Shown here: in pieces, positions 32,764 through 39,502 of the stretch
Layout of the letters: each line of letters starts with the position of its first letter
Numbering within the stretch: the stretch's first letter is position 1
IMG/VR virus record: IMGVR_UViG_3300010885_019152
Coordinates: 1 to 41,481 of that record
Direction: 5' to 3' (one strand)
From: a virus
Length of the DNA stretch: 41,481 bases
Notes under the pieces: model-generated
What the model saw: the letters and a program-made list of their open reading frames with translations, nothing else
Databases searched by the model: none
Told to the model about the DNA's origin: nothing
Program-made: the position numbers and the translations under genes

Positions 32764-35132
32764 ACAAATAAATAGTTAGCGGAAAGTAGTTGTCCAGTGT
32801 CGAACCCACCCCTGTTAAAACTATTAGGAAAACTACTAGAAGGATTAAGATGGCTAATAGCTTGCTTGTATTCCAGAAGCCGATCCACCTTGAAAATGTT
32901 GAGCATTGCAAGCTTTATCTTTTCTGCCAAATCCGAAAGATCCGTTACGTGTGTGCCAAAACAATCGTGAACACCTACAACACTTCCTTCAAATTCAGAA
33001 AGAGCAAGGTGAAGAATGCTTGCATCAATACTATGGATGAAGTTAGGAGCTACCGAAAGACGTTGCTTAGATAAATGAACCTTTTTGTGGTTTTCTTTTT
33101 GTAGCATTATGTATCGCAACTTACCCAGGAGGCTTGTCTTAACGATGAGTCCACTGCTTGCCATATAGGGCTGAACCACAAGCATCCCACTAGGCGAAGT
33201 CCAGCACACTGGTTTGTTAGCCTTTGCTACTGGTGTAGCTACATCCGTGATCCACTGCATACATAGCTTTCCCTTTGGTAGAAACTTCTCAACAGCTTCA
33301 ACAGCTTTCTTGGCTAGATACATTGTGCCTTTCCAGAAGTCTGGCATATCCTTTGGCACTACCTTGTACTTGTCCCTGTACCAAGCCTCAATACCTGCAC
33401 GTATCCCATAAAGCGTAGCACCATACGGAAGAGTCATACAAACAGGCTTGGTTAACTCTCTGTCTAAAGCTTTGGATGCCCAGAACTTTCCGTAGTCGCT
33501 TTGATCTTCCCTTACAAGTATGTTTAACTCTCCCAGCACCTTGCCATAAATGTCTGAGGGATGTTCCTTTTGTACTAAGTTAACGTGCTCCGCACTTGTC
33601 TCATCCCCTGTGAGAAGGGCAAGAATCTGTAGCCCACTAGCAGTGCAATCTAAAGTAATCGGAAGATGGCTTTGAAAGTTAGGCTTGGTGTGGGCATCGT
33701 TATACTCCTTGCACCATCTGAGGAATTGCCAAGGTTCTTTAGCCTCTTGCCACCACCTGGAATTCCAAGGCTCATCTACGCTTCTTTTAATTTTAAGATC
33801 GTTTGTCTTAGCCCAATGCAAAGCCTCGTTATCGTCACCTTTATTCCCAAACAGCTTAAAGCCGTACCTAACAAGGGGCATAAGGTCTTGCTCCATCTTT
33901 ATACCAACCCCCTTGGTAAACTCTAGCAGTGCCTTAGCATAGTCCGAACCTTGCGGGGTAAGTGCGTCTGGAACGTAGTAAACTCTGCCTCTAAAATCCA
34001 ACTGGCAGGGGAAGTAAAAGCCTACCTCATTCAAAAGCTTTTCAGCCGTGTATAGAGTTTGAGCTAAGGCTAAGCGTTGGCTTCTGTACTGAGCATTCTT
34101 TGAATAGGCGTAAGCGGTCTGTCTGCTATAGGCTTTGATCTCTTCCTTTGTAGCTCCAGGTTTAGGCTTGGAAGGGATTGTTAACAACTTGTTCATAGGT
34201 ACTTCCTTGCCATCATCAATTCCGTTCTTCCAGAAGCTTTGCATTACTTCAAAGATCCACCTATTCACCCGCCAAGAAGTGCTTTGCATATTGTTAACCG
34301 CATTAAACACCTCATCCTTAGTGTTCTTTACGATATGATTTAAAGACTCTTTGTTCCTTGTCTTAATAAAAGAGTACTCAAGTTGCTTGTCCCTGTAGCC
34401 ACCAACACTACGTTCCTTTATCCAAGCTAGTGGCACTTCAAGAGAGGGAAGCTTTCTAGGGTTTAGGAACGCTTTAGATTCTTCGTAGCGAGTGATCCAC
34501 TGCATACACTCATCTGTAGCTATGACTATGTTTACCCACCGCTTTGGCGATTCCCACCGCTTGTGGATCTTAACTAGGTTAGTGCTTTCAATAAACAAAC
34601 CAAGGCACACCGAGCCGATATGGAGTCTCTCAGTAGGCGTAAGATACTTAACTTTAAGCCCAATACTCTTCATAGTACTAAAGGCACATCGCTTTCTAAA
34701 CTCGTAGCCAACCTTGGTTTTCATTAGCCGTTGCTTAGATCGCTCAGCATAGGTTGGGTTGTGCTTCTCTAGTTTCTTAAAGTTAATCTCAGCTTCAATT
34801 GCTTCCCCAATCTTTATGCAAACCCTAGTGTAAGGCTTCTGAGTAGACACCGCATTCAATATGGTCTTAGCCGAGATGAATGCCACAACGTTAGGCTTTA
34901 GCTTTCCAATATGCTTAACCGCAGTGTGCCTAGCTCCAGGTATCTTTTTAGCCCTAACTGCCCACCTGCTTATCGAATGGGCATACAAATCAATACACCC
35001 AGACAGAAGCCTGTTCACCGCAGGTCGAGCCGTTTCGTTCTGCTTGTGGATGTACTTAGCTCTGCTTTCGTTGTGCCGAACCACCCCACCAGACACCATC
35101 TCCTTATCCAAATCTTCTTGGCGTAAGCTCAT
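32760..35132 (-). CDS. Single-subunit RNA polymerase (T7 gp1-like)
   Basis: 790 residues (T7: 883). It transcribes the replication and virion genes from phage promoters. DFRGRVYYVPD (about 379-389) is followed by motif A TLDCTASGLQ with D495, motif B TKPVCMTLPYG with K562 and Y570, and motif C VHDCFGT with D723 (T7: D537, K631, Y639, D812). APNFIHSID precedes motif C. The C-terminus ends NYLFV, the position of the T7 FAFA foot. The N-terminal domain is shorter than in T7. It sits directly downstream of the integrase and two small genes. Confidence 0.97.
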   Translation of the reverse strand: MSLRQEDLDKEMVSGGVVRHNESRAKYIHKQNETARPAVNRLLSGCIDLYAHSISRWAVRAKKIPGARHTAVKHIGKLKPNVVAFISAKTILNAVSTQKPYTRVCIKIGEAIEAEINFKKLEKHNPTYAERSKQRLMKTKVGYEFRKRCAFSTMKSIGLKVKYLTPTERLHIGSVCLGLFIESTNLVKIHKRWESPKRWVNIVIATDECMQWITRYEESKAFLNPRKLPSLEVPLAWIKERSVGGYRDKQLEYSFIKTRNKESLNHIVKNTKDEVFNAVNNMQSTSWRVNRWIFEVMQSFWKNGIDDGKEVPMNKLLTIPSKPKPGATKEEIKAYSRQTAYAYSKNAQYRSQRLALAQTLYTAEKLLNEVGFYFPCQLDFRGRVYYVPDALTPQGSDYAKALLEFTKGVGIKMEQDLMPLVRYGFKLFGNKGDDNEALHWAKTNDLKIKRSVDEPWNSRWWQEAKEPWQFLRWCKEYNDAHTKPNFQSHLPITLDCTASGLQILALLTGDETSAEHVNLVQKEHPSDIYGKVLGELNILVREDQSDYGKFWASKALDRELTKPVCMTLPYGATLYGIRAGIEAWYRDKYKVVPKDMPDFWKGTMYLAKKAVEAVEKFLPKGKLCMQWITDVATPVAKANKPVCWTSPSGMLVVQPYMASSGLIVKTSLLGKLRYIMLQKENHKKVHLSKQRLSVAPNFIHSIDASILHLALSEFEGSVVGVHDCFGTHVTDLSDLAEKIKLAMLNIFKVDRLLEYKQAISHLNPSSSFPNSFNRGGFDTGQLLSANYLFV

Positions 35133-35143
35133 CCTCTTTTTAC

Positions 35144-35368
35144 TTAAGGAGCGATAACTTCTACGTCAGAGGGGAGGGGAGTTTTGGATTGCTTAAAGAT
35201 TCGTTTAGCTAACCCAGAATTAGGCTCAAACATAACACACTTAAATTCCTCGTTTACTGGAGGACGCATCGCAAAGTAAGCCTCAATTGAGCCTTTATCT
35301 AAAGTGAATCTAGTGCAAAAGGATGAGTAAGTGCAGTGCTCAAACGTACACTTAATATCTAAGCTCAT
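35144..35368 (-). CDS. Small hypothetical with N-terminal cysteines
   Basis: 74 residues. Cysteines at residues 7, 12 and 18 (KCTFEHCTYSSFC) could bind metal with a nearby His. The rest includes AYFAMRPPVNEEFKCVMFEP. It lies between a small conserved gene and the RNA polymerase. Start overlap with the upstream stop is four bases. No family is recognised. Confidence 0.65.
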   Translation of the reverse strand: MSLDIKCTFEHCTYSSFCTRFTLDKGSIEAYFAMRPPVNEEFKCVMFEPNSGLAKRIFKQSKTPLPSDVEVIAP

Positions 35369-35628
35369 TTTAGTAGCTCCACAAATACAGGAGTTGCCTC
35401 TCCAACATAAGCTCCTTCTACATTAAAGGAGAAGTATTCTTCAGCGTCTGTACGACTCATCTTATCTCTTTTCATAAGAATCTTAATACACTTATGCTTA
35501 TCGTAGGCTACGGATAAAGGCTTATCAAAGCTCCACCCTACACCGAGGATTGCTTCATCAAATCCATCAGCAAAAAGCAGAGGCTTGTAATCGTGCTGTT
35601 CCTGTATCCGTTCCCTAAGTAAACTCAT
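35365..35628 (-). CDS. Conserved phage hypothetical
   Basis: 87 residues. The pattern FADGFDEAILGVGWSFDKP, then VAYDKHKCIKILMKRDKMS and EEYFSFNVEGAYVGEATPVF is common in small proteins of tailed phages from many environments; its function is not known to me. It lies directly after the integrase with a 4-bp overlap, so it is translated from the same message. Confidence 0.75.
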   Translation of the reverse strand: MSLLRERIQEQHDYKPLLFADGFDEAILGVGWSFDKPLSVAYDKHKCIKILMKRDKMSRTDAEEYFSFNVEGAYVGEATPVFVELLK

Positions 35629-36464
35629 ACCATCTCTAAAGCCTCCCTTGCCCTGTCCAACTGATTGGGCGAAAGGTGAGCATACCTCATCGTTACCTGT
35701 ATGTTCTTGTGCCCCATAAACTCCTTAATAGTTACTATAGGAACACCTGCCTGTGCAAGCCTAGAAGCACACGTATGCCTCAGACAATGGGGAACAAACT
35801 GATCGTCTGCCTCAAATCCAATAGCTTTCTTCGCCTTCTGCCAAAGGTAGTGTAGCTCAGCGTAGGTAATGGTCTTAAACACTCGCTCAGTACTCTCTGA
35901 ATCTCCTGTGCCATCTAGAAGGGCTACCAACCGCTTTGTTAAGGGAACTGACCTTGGGCTTCCGTTTTTAGTATCCCAGAAGGTTGCCGTACTATTCTTA
36001 ATGTCCTTCCAGGTTACACTTAATGCTTCCCCTGCTCTCGCCCCTGTATCCAAAAGAAACACAATAAGCGTACCAACATCCACCCGATTGGCTTTATAAA
36101 AATACTCAACAAGAGTCTGTTCCTCGCCCTTGGTGAGCCAACGTATTCTGCCAGTAGCTTCCTTTTTCTTTTCAATGCGTGGAGTCTTGGTAATAAACTC
36201 ACGCTCAAGTGCAAAGCGAAGCATCTTTGATAATGCCGAAAGCTTTCTGTTAATCGTGCCATTGGTATTCTGTTTGGTCTGTAAGCTTTCCACATAGGCA
36301 TCAATCTGCTGAACACTTAAATCCTTTAGCGGAGTATCCCCGCCAAAGAATGCAACAGCAGAAGCCGTGTTGACTGAAGCAGTAGCCTCACTCTTTGTTC
36401 CCTTCCATAGCCTGTTCATTGCTAAGCTTTGTAGCTCAGCCCAAGTCACCTGTTTATCGTTCAT
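35625..36464 (-). CDS. int: Tyrosine integrase
   Basis: 279-residue site-specific recombinase that should insert the phage into the host chromosome and excise it. The SAM-like core-binding domain spans about residues 6-92 and the catalytic domain 105-279. All six active-site residues are visible: R143 (GARAGEAL), K166 (DTKNGSPR), H226 and R229 (HCLRHT), H252 (FMGHKN) and Y261 (MRYAHL). A strong ribosome site (GAGGAGG) precedes the ATG. No N-terminal arm-binding domain is obvious. Integrases just upstream of the RNA polymerase are known from temperate T7-like phages of marine bacteria. A tRNA-like attP candidate lies about 550 bp upstream. Confidence 0.96.
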   Translation of the reverse strand: MNDKQVTWAELQSLAMNRLWKGTKSEATASVNTASAVAFFGGDTPLKDLSVQQIDAYVESLQTKQNTNGTINRKLSALSKMLRFALEREFITKTPRIEKKKEATGRIRWLTKGEEQTLVEYFYKANRVDVGTLIVFLLDTGARAGEALSVTWKDIKNSTATFWDTKNGSPRSVPLTKRLVALLDGTGDSESTERVFKTITYAELHYLWQKAKKAIGFEADDQFVPHCLRHTCASRLAQAGVPIVTIKEFMGHKNIQVTMRYAHLSPNQLDRAREALEMV

Positions 36465-36733
36465 TTCCTACCTCCTCGTAGTTTGTTTGGTTTATCTAAT
36501 TGCATAAGAGTGTCAAGTAACGTCCTAAAGAACGCACTCTTCTTTCCTCTTGTGTATTGCTTAGCTTTCTGAGTAATCCAAGCATCCTGTTCCTTTGAGA
36601 TATTAAACCCAAAGGTCATACAGAACTCTCCTTCTTCAGCCCTTACTTCTTCTGGATAGGAAAGGGCACTTAAATCCTTTAGCTTTGCTATTTCAAGTTT
36701 AGCTTCTTCAATCAGTTTTAAATCTAGTTTCAT
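36461..36733 (-). CDS. Ribbon-helix-helix-like protein, possible integrase partner
   Basis: 90 residues. The C-terminal half fits a ribbon-helix-helix DNA-binding fold: a strand (CMTFGFNIS, about 38-46), helix A (KEQDAWITQKAKQY), turn (TRGKK) and helix B (SAFFRTLLDTLMQL), then a basic tail. The N-terminal helix is charged. It overlaps the integrase start by four bases, so it could be a repressor or excision/directionality factor. The fold call is by pattern only. Confidence 0.6.
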   Translation of the reverse strand: MKLDLKLIEEAKLEIAKLKDLSALSYPEEVRAEEGEFCMTFGFNISKEQDAWITQKAKQYTRGKKSAFFRTLLDTLMQLDKPNKLRGGRK

Positions 36734-36969
36734 AGTCCTCCTCTATTTGCTCTTGCCACTTGGCTACCCAACACTTTTGCCAACGTCATACTTGCCACAA
36801 TGTAATGAGGCCAGCAGGTGTCGCATACACAATCAAAGTCAGCAGTTTCCGCAAATAAAGCAGAAGCAGTATCTCCAATTTTCTTTGTCATTTTCTTCCT
36901 CATATCAATACCACAGATCCCGCACGAAGGTGCTTCGTCCATATTCTGTTCATAACATTCTTGATTCAT
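36730..36969 (-). CDS. Small cysteine-rich, probably zinc-binding protein
   Basis: 79 residues from the ATG at 36969 (a GTG at 36987 would add six). CGIC (C16, C19) and CVCDTC (C47, C49, C52) followed by H55 could bind one or two metal ions. Between them is a basic stretch (MRKKMTKK). The end contains GGAGG within its codons and overlaps the next start as ATGA. It is the first gene after the attP candidate, co-transcribed with the integrase. Family unknown. Confidence 0.65.
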   Translation of the reverse strand: MNQECYEQNMDEAPSCGICGIDMRKKMTKKIGDTASALFAETADFDCVCDTCWPHYIVASMTLAKVLGSQVARANRGGL

Positions 36970-37017
36970 AAGACACTTAAAGAACACTTAACTATCATAA
37001 ATTATGCTTTATACAAT

Positions 37018-37048
37018 CCGCATCTGAGGGGATCGAACCCTCAAATGC
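37018..37048 (-). other. tRNA 3'-end-like sequence, candidate attP core
   Basis: On the minus strand GAGGG-TTCGATC-CCCTC (37042-37026) is a perfect T-arm with the invariant TTCGA loop, followed by seven acceptor-like bases AGATGCG and G. No tRNA 5' half lies upstream, so it is not a tRNA gene. Phage attachment sites often copy a tRNA 3' end, and this one sits in a rare gap near the integrase. The bases also form an 11-bp hairpin with a 7-nt loop (37020-37048), one pair being a wobble. Confidence 0.6.
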
Positions 37049-37064
37049 TTTAGGCTTACTTTAA

Positions 37065-37319
37065 TTAGTCAACGTACTTGAACGCTAAATTCTGATCCGT
37101 CCAAGGCTTAGTCGTGATTATGTAGTGGATGCGGTTGACAAAGTGATACCCTGCCACAATTGTGGGTACTCCGTTATCATCGTCCACTAACGTCCAAATA
37201 TGATTAGGATTTTGAGTACGTATAAAGGCTAGGTCTTCACCATACGTTTCAAACCCCATACTATTGTCTTCACGATAGACAGGCTTGTAATCGTCAATAC
37301 TTGGCTTTGGCTTTCTCAT
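37065..37319 (-). CDS. Small hypothetical early protein
   Basis: 84 residues starting MRKPKPSIDDYKPVYRED. The frame is open further upstream, but the ATG at 37319 overlaps the TGA of the preceding mini-gene and follows GGGGAGG, so I take it as the start. The product has the look of a small beta-rich protein (HIWTLVDDDNGVPTIVAGYH) with no membrane segment. Function unknown. Confidence 0.68.
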   Translation of the reverse strand: MRKPKPSIDDYKPVYREDNSMGFETYGEDLAFIRTQNPNHIWTLVDDDNGVPTIVAGYHFVNRIHYIITTKPWTDQNLAFKYVD

Positions 37320-37429
37320 TTTAATACCTCCCCATATCCATCGCATTTTTCGCAATGGGAAGGCATTCCATTTGGCCAAGTGTTTTTAATATCTAATCCC
37401 GATCCATTACAGGTTGTGCAAGTATTCAT
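37316..37429 (-). CDS. 37-residue CxxCxG zinc-binding mini-protein
   Basis: The ATG at 37429 opens a 37-codon frame with two DnaJ-type knuckles: CTTCNGSG near the N-terminus (C4, C7) and CEKCDGYG near the C-terminus (C26, C29). Together they make one four-Cys zinc site. It overlaps both neighbours by four bases and is preceded by the repeated cassette AGGAGGAAACCAA. Such short CxxCxG proteins occur in phages; the role may be a chaperone-like or protein-binding one. The motif and clean overlaps make it a convincing gene despite its size. Confidence 0.75.
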   Translation of the reverse strand: MNTCTTCNGSGLDIKNTWPNGMPSHCEKCDGYGEVLK

Positions 37430-37442
37430 TTGGTTTCCTCCT
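37426..37442 (-). promoter_or_regulatory. Repeated ribosome-binding and start cassette
   Basis: AGGAGGAAACCAAATGA, 17 bp read on the minus strand, combines a strong Shine-Dalgarno sequence, spacer, start ATG and the upstream gene's TGA. It is repeated exactly at 37689-37705 and 38516-38532. In all three cases the upstream protein ends EETK, since the cassette is also its last codons. The exact repetition suggests duplication or conversion of start sites and uniform high translation. Confidence 0.85.
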
Positions 37443-37692
37443 TATTCTGCATTGCGTATGTCACCCCCAAGTCAAACATAGTTTTATATGTTACGCTTAG
37501 GTGTGTAATCATCTCGGCAATCTCATCGGGCGGGTAGGTTTCAAAGGGTTGCCAAGCCTCAATATCTTCTGGAATATCTGACCCGCAATCTTCAAGTGCC
37601 TCCACAATCTGTTCACCTGTGGTGTACTTCTCTTCATCCCAACTTGAAAGGTAGTGCCCACAAGCTTCTTTTAGTAAATCTGGTTTATTCAT
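37426..37692 (-). CDS. Small acidic hypothetical early protein
   Basis: 88 residues, acidic and helical (EQIVEALEDCGSDIPEDIEA, then PPDEIAEMITHLSVTY). It ends NKEETK because the downstream ribosome cassette (GAGGAAACCAAATGA) is read as its last codons. It starts from another copy of the same cassette. No family is recognised; acidic early proteins in T7-like phages often bind host enzymes. Confidence 0.68.
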   Translation of the reverse strand: MNKPDLLKEACGHYLSSWDEEKYTTGEQIVEALEDCGSDIPEDIEAWQPFETYPPDEIAEMITHLSVTYKTMFDLGVTYAMQNKEETK

Positions 37693-37976
37693 TTGGTTTC
37701 CTCCTTCTCATATTCTCCCAACACTTCTACAGAATCCACAAACCAGCATTCTTTAAGTTTAACTCCATCTACGCACCATACTACTTTAATTTGTTCATAC
37801 CCACCATCTACCGCTAATGCCATTCGCCTTGCGTTAATTACGGCATCTGCTGTTGAACTATAGCCGTATGTAGTTTCCCAACTCCACAAGGCTTGTGCTT
37901 TCTCTGCCTTTGCAAAGGATTTATAGTGATCTGCTCTGTAATAGTATGCTTTATATTCTTCACTCATTCTGCTCAT
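37689..37976 (-). CDS. Small hypothetical early protein
   Basis: 95 residues, preceded by AAAAAGGAGAA. The N-terminus is rich in Tyr and Lys (EEYKAYYYRADHYKSFAK), followed by STADAVINARRMALAVDGGY and a beta-like part (EQIKVVWCVDGVKLKECWFV). It ends EKEETK, read from the next gene's start cassette. No membrane segment or known family. Confidence 0.66.
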   Translation of the reverse strand: MSRMSEEYKAYYYRADHYKSFAKAEKAQALWSWETTYGYSSTADAVINARRMALAVDGGYEQIKVVWCVDGVKLKECWFVDSVEVLGEYEKEETK

Positions 37977-37995
37977 TTTTATATTCTCCTTTTTA

Positions 37996-38271
37996 TTAAA
38001 GTACGCTTAGGTACTTTTTTAATACTTTGTAATCTTCAATTGATACTTCTTTTACCTCTCCAACTGAGGAGAGAATATCCCCACCATTGTGCCAGTATCC
38101 ATTTGAATACTCATCTTTTTCCGCTTTTTCACCATTGTACCAGTTTTTTGAAACGTTATCCGCATACTTAAACGGATCACCTGCCGTTTTGAACAGGTAC
38201 TTAGTCGTGTGGGTATATTCCCCCTGCTGTTCTTCAAGTTCTGAATAGTAATATTTTAGTTTGGTTTTCAT
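37996..38271 (-). CDS. Small hypothetical early protein
   Basis: 91 residues, rich in Tyr, Lys, Glu and Gly. Segments: LKYYYSELEEQQGEYTHTTK, NWYNGEKAEKDEYSNGYWHN, and a C-terminal helix VSIEDYKVLKKYLSVL. The start overlaps the previous stop by one base and follows AAGGAGAAA. No family is recognised. Confidence 0.66.
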   Translation of the reverse strand: MKTKLKYYYSELEEQQGEYTHTTKYLFKTAGDPFKYADNVSKNWYNGEKAEKDEYSNGYWHNGGDILSSVGEVKEVSIEDYKVLKKYLSVL

Positions 38272-38519
38272 TATCTTTCGTTTTTCTCCTTATATTCTTC
38301 GGTTATGTTTGTCCACTTTACTTGGCGAGCATCGAAATAAATGTCTCGCTCCTCTGCGAACATTAATTCATTCACCTGTAGTGGATTGTTTGGGAACGCA
38401 TTATAGATACCCCGCATAAGGATATCTTTAATAACCTTTTCCGTATGGTGTGCATTAATAGTCAAACTAATGTCTGCCTTTAGTCTAACCTCCTGTTTCA
38501 TCTTTCCGTCTATTGTCAT
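38271..38519 (-). CDS. Small hypothetical early protein
   Basis: 82 residues started from one copy of the repeated ribosome cassette. The sequence VRLKADISLTINAHHTEKVI, then DILMRGIYNAFPNNPLQV, looks like a small alpha/beta domain, and the C-terminus is charged (TEEYKEKNER). No family is recognised. Confidence 0.66.
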   Translation of the reverse strand: MTIDGKMKQEVRLKADISLTINAHHTEKVIKDILMRGIYNAFPNNPLQVNELMFAEERDIYFDARQVKWTNITEEYKEKNER

Positions 38520-38674
38520 TTGGTTTCCTCCTGTTGGTTTATGTATTGAACTCTAACGAGGAACACACGTTCCCCTTTCTCCTCAGAGTTGCACTTACAC
38601 TTACACTTAACTATCACCTTTCCCCCTCCTTTCGGTTGGGGGTTAGGTTTGCGTTTGTTTGTTTTTGGTTTCAT
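38516..38674 (-). CDS. Short basic protein with CKCKC motif
   Basis: 52 residues from the ATG at 38674. The first half is very basic (MKPKTNKRKPNPQPKGGGK), then VIVKCKCKCN with three alternating cysteines and a beta-like end (RVFLVRVQYINQQEETK). An upstream start (38797) would overlap the GP88 gene and add an atypical sequence, so I reject it. The ribosome site is weak. It may bind nucleic acid or metal; family unknown. Confidence 0.55.
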   Translation of the reverse strand: MKPKTNKRKPNPQPKGGGKVIVKCKCKCNSEEKGERVFLVRVQYINQQEETK

Positions 38675-38751
38675 TTTATTTTCTAATTGCTGAGAGCGTT
38701 GCAAGGGTAAAAAGCAAAGCATACAAAAACAGGTAAAAGAATATCGTTTTT

Positions 38752-39432
38752 TTAGTGTGCCCCATAAATAACGATCCTTTCTTTTTTGTCCCAACATTTA
38801 CGGCAATCCATACACTTGTGCTCCTGTTTGGGGGCGGGACAGGTTGCCACCCCTTCGAGCCTAGTTACCCCCGATACTACTGCCCCAAGCTTTTCCGCAA
38901 TCGTTAGGGGAAGTTCGCCATCGATCATATATGCTGAAAGGCGAATAGTAAGGTTGGGGGGTATCGTTCCCCCTTGGGTTATGTAATCCCCGATCATTTT
39001 ATACTCTCTAGAAGGAAGCCAAAATGAGACGTTTGGAAGCAAGGTGGCGATTTGACAGATCCTGTCTAAGTGCTCAAAGCTTTGAAGATCCCCTGAATCG
39101 TGCCAGCGGAAAAACTGATTCCCATCGCATTTAATTAGGTAAACCATCGCCTCTACCCAACGTTTATGTTTGATGGCTTTGAAACGTCTAGCCATTGCAT
39201 TTACAACGTTAGGGTAATTAAAGTTATTCCTAAAAGCGTAGCAGATCCTACAGGTGGAGTTTAAAATCTTCCTAAGCTTTGCCCCAACTTTGCAATGTTT
39301 GGCGGGGATTGAATAAGCTTTGCAAGGCATTTTCGAGGGAGAAGATAATCCCCCTGTGATTTGAAGGGCTTTTTCCTCATTCATTGCCCCACGTGTTGAA
39401 ATGATAGTCGATGATAGTTTTTTAGTACTCAT
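38752..39432 (-). CDS. GP88-family protein (cysteine-rich)
   Basis: 226 residues matching the phage 'Gene product 88' domain: MPCKAYSIPAKHCKVGAKL, STCRICYAFRN, FRWHDSGDLQS and CPAPKQEHKCMDCRKCW. Cysteines 37, 47, 61 and 64 and the C-terminal 198, 207, 210 and 213 form two four-Cys sets that may bind zinc or an iron-sulfur cluster. The biochemical role of the family is unknown to me. AAGGAAAA precedes the ATG. It directly follows the DUF932 gene, separated by a 70-nt gap with a strong hairpin. Confidence 0.85.
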   Translation of the reverse strand: MSTKKLSSTIISTRGAMNEEKALQITGGLSSPSKMPCKAYSIPAKHCKVGAKLRKILNSTCRICYAFRNNFNYPNVVNAMARRFKAIKHKRWVEAMVYLIKCDGNQFFRWHDSGDLQSFEHLDRICQIATLLPNVSFWLPSREYKMIGDYITQGGTIPPNLTIRLSAYMIDGELPLTIAEKLGAVVSGVTRLEGVATCPAPKQEHKCMDCRKCWDKKERIVIYGAH

Positions 39433-39461
39433 TTTAAAAATTTTCCTTTTTATAGTGGAAA

Positions 39462-39490
39462 GGCGAGAGGAGGATTGAACTCCCCCCGCC
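39462..39490 (-). promoter_or_regulatory. Intergenic hairpin between DUF932 and GP88 genes
   Basis: On the minus strand GGCGGGGGGAG (39490-39480) pairs with CTCCTCTCGCC (39472-39462) over 11 bp, including two G-U pairs, with a 7-nt loop. No U-run follows, only TTTCC, so it is not a typical terminator. Position and shape suit an RNase III processing site or a barrier protecting the upstream message, as in T7 early RNA. Confidence 0.55.
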
Positions 39491-39502
39491 TCCCCTGTGG
39501 GA

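Noticed and set aside
37010-37090. A complete tRNA gene
   Set aside because: Only the T-arm and acceptor 3' strand are present; no matching 5' acceptor strand (CGCATCT), D-arm or anticodon arm exists upstream, where a protein gene ends.
38516-38797. Longer 93-residue form of the CKCKC protein
   Set aside because: It would overlap the GP88 gene by 46 bases and add an atypical N-terminus with no ribosome site; the ATG at 38674 fits the gene spacing.
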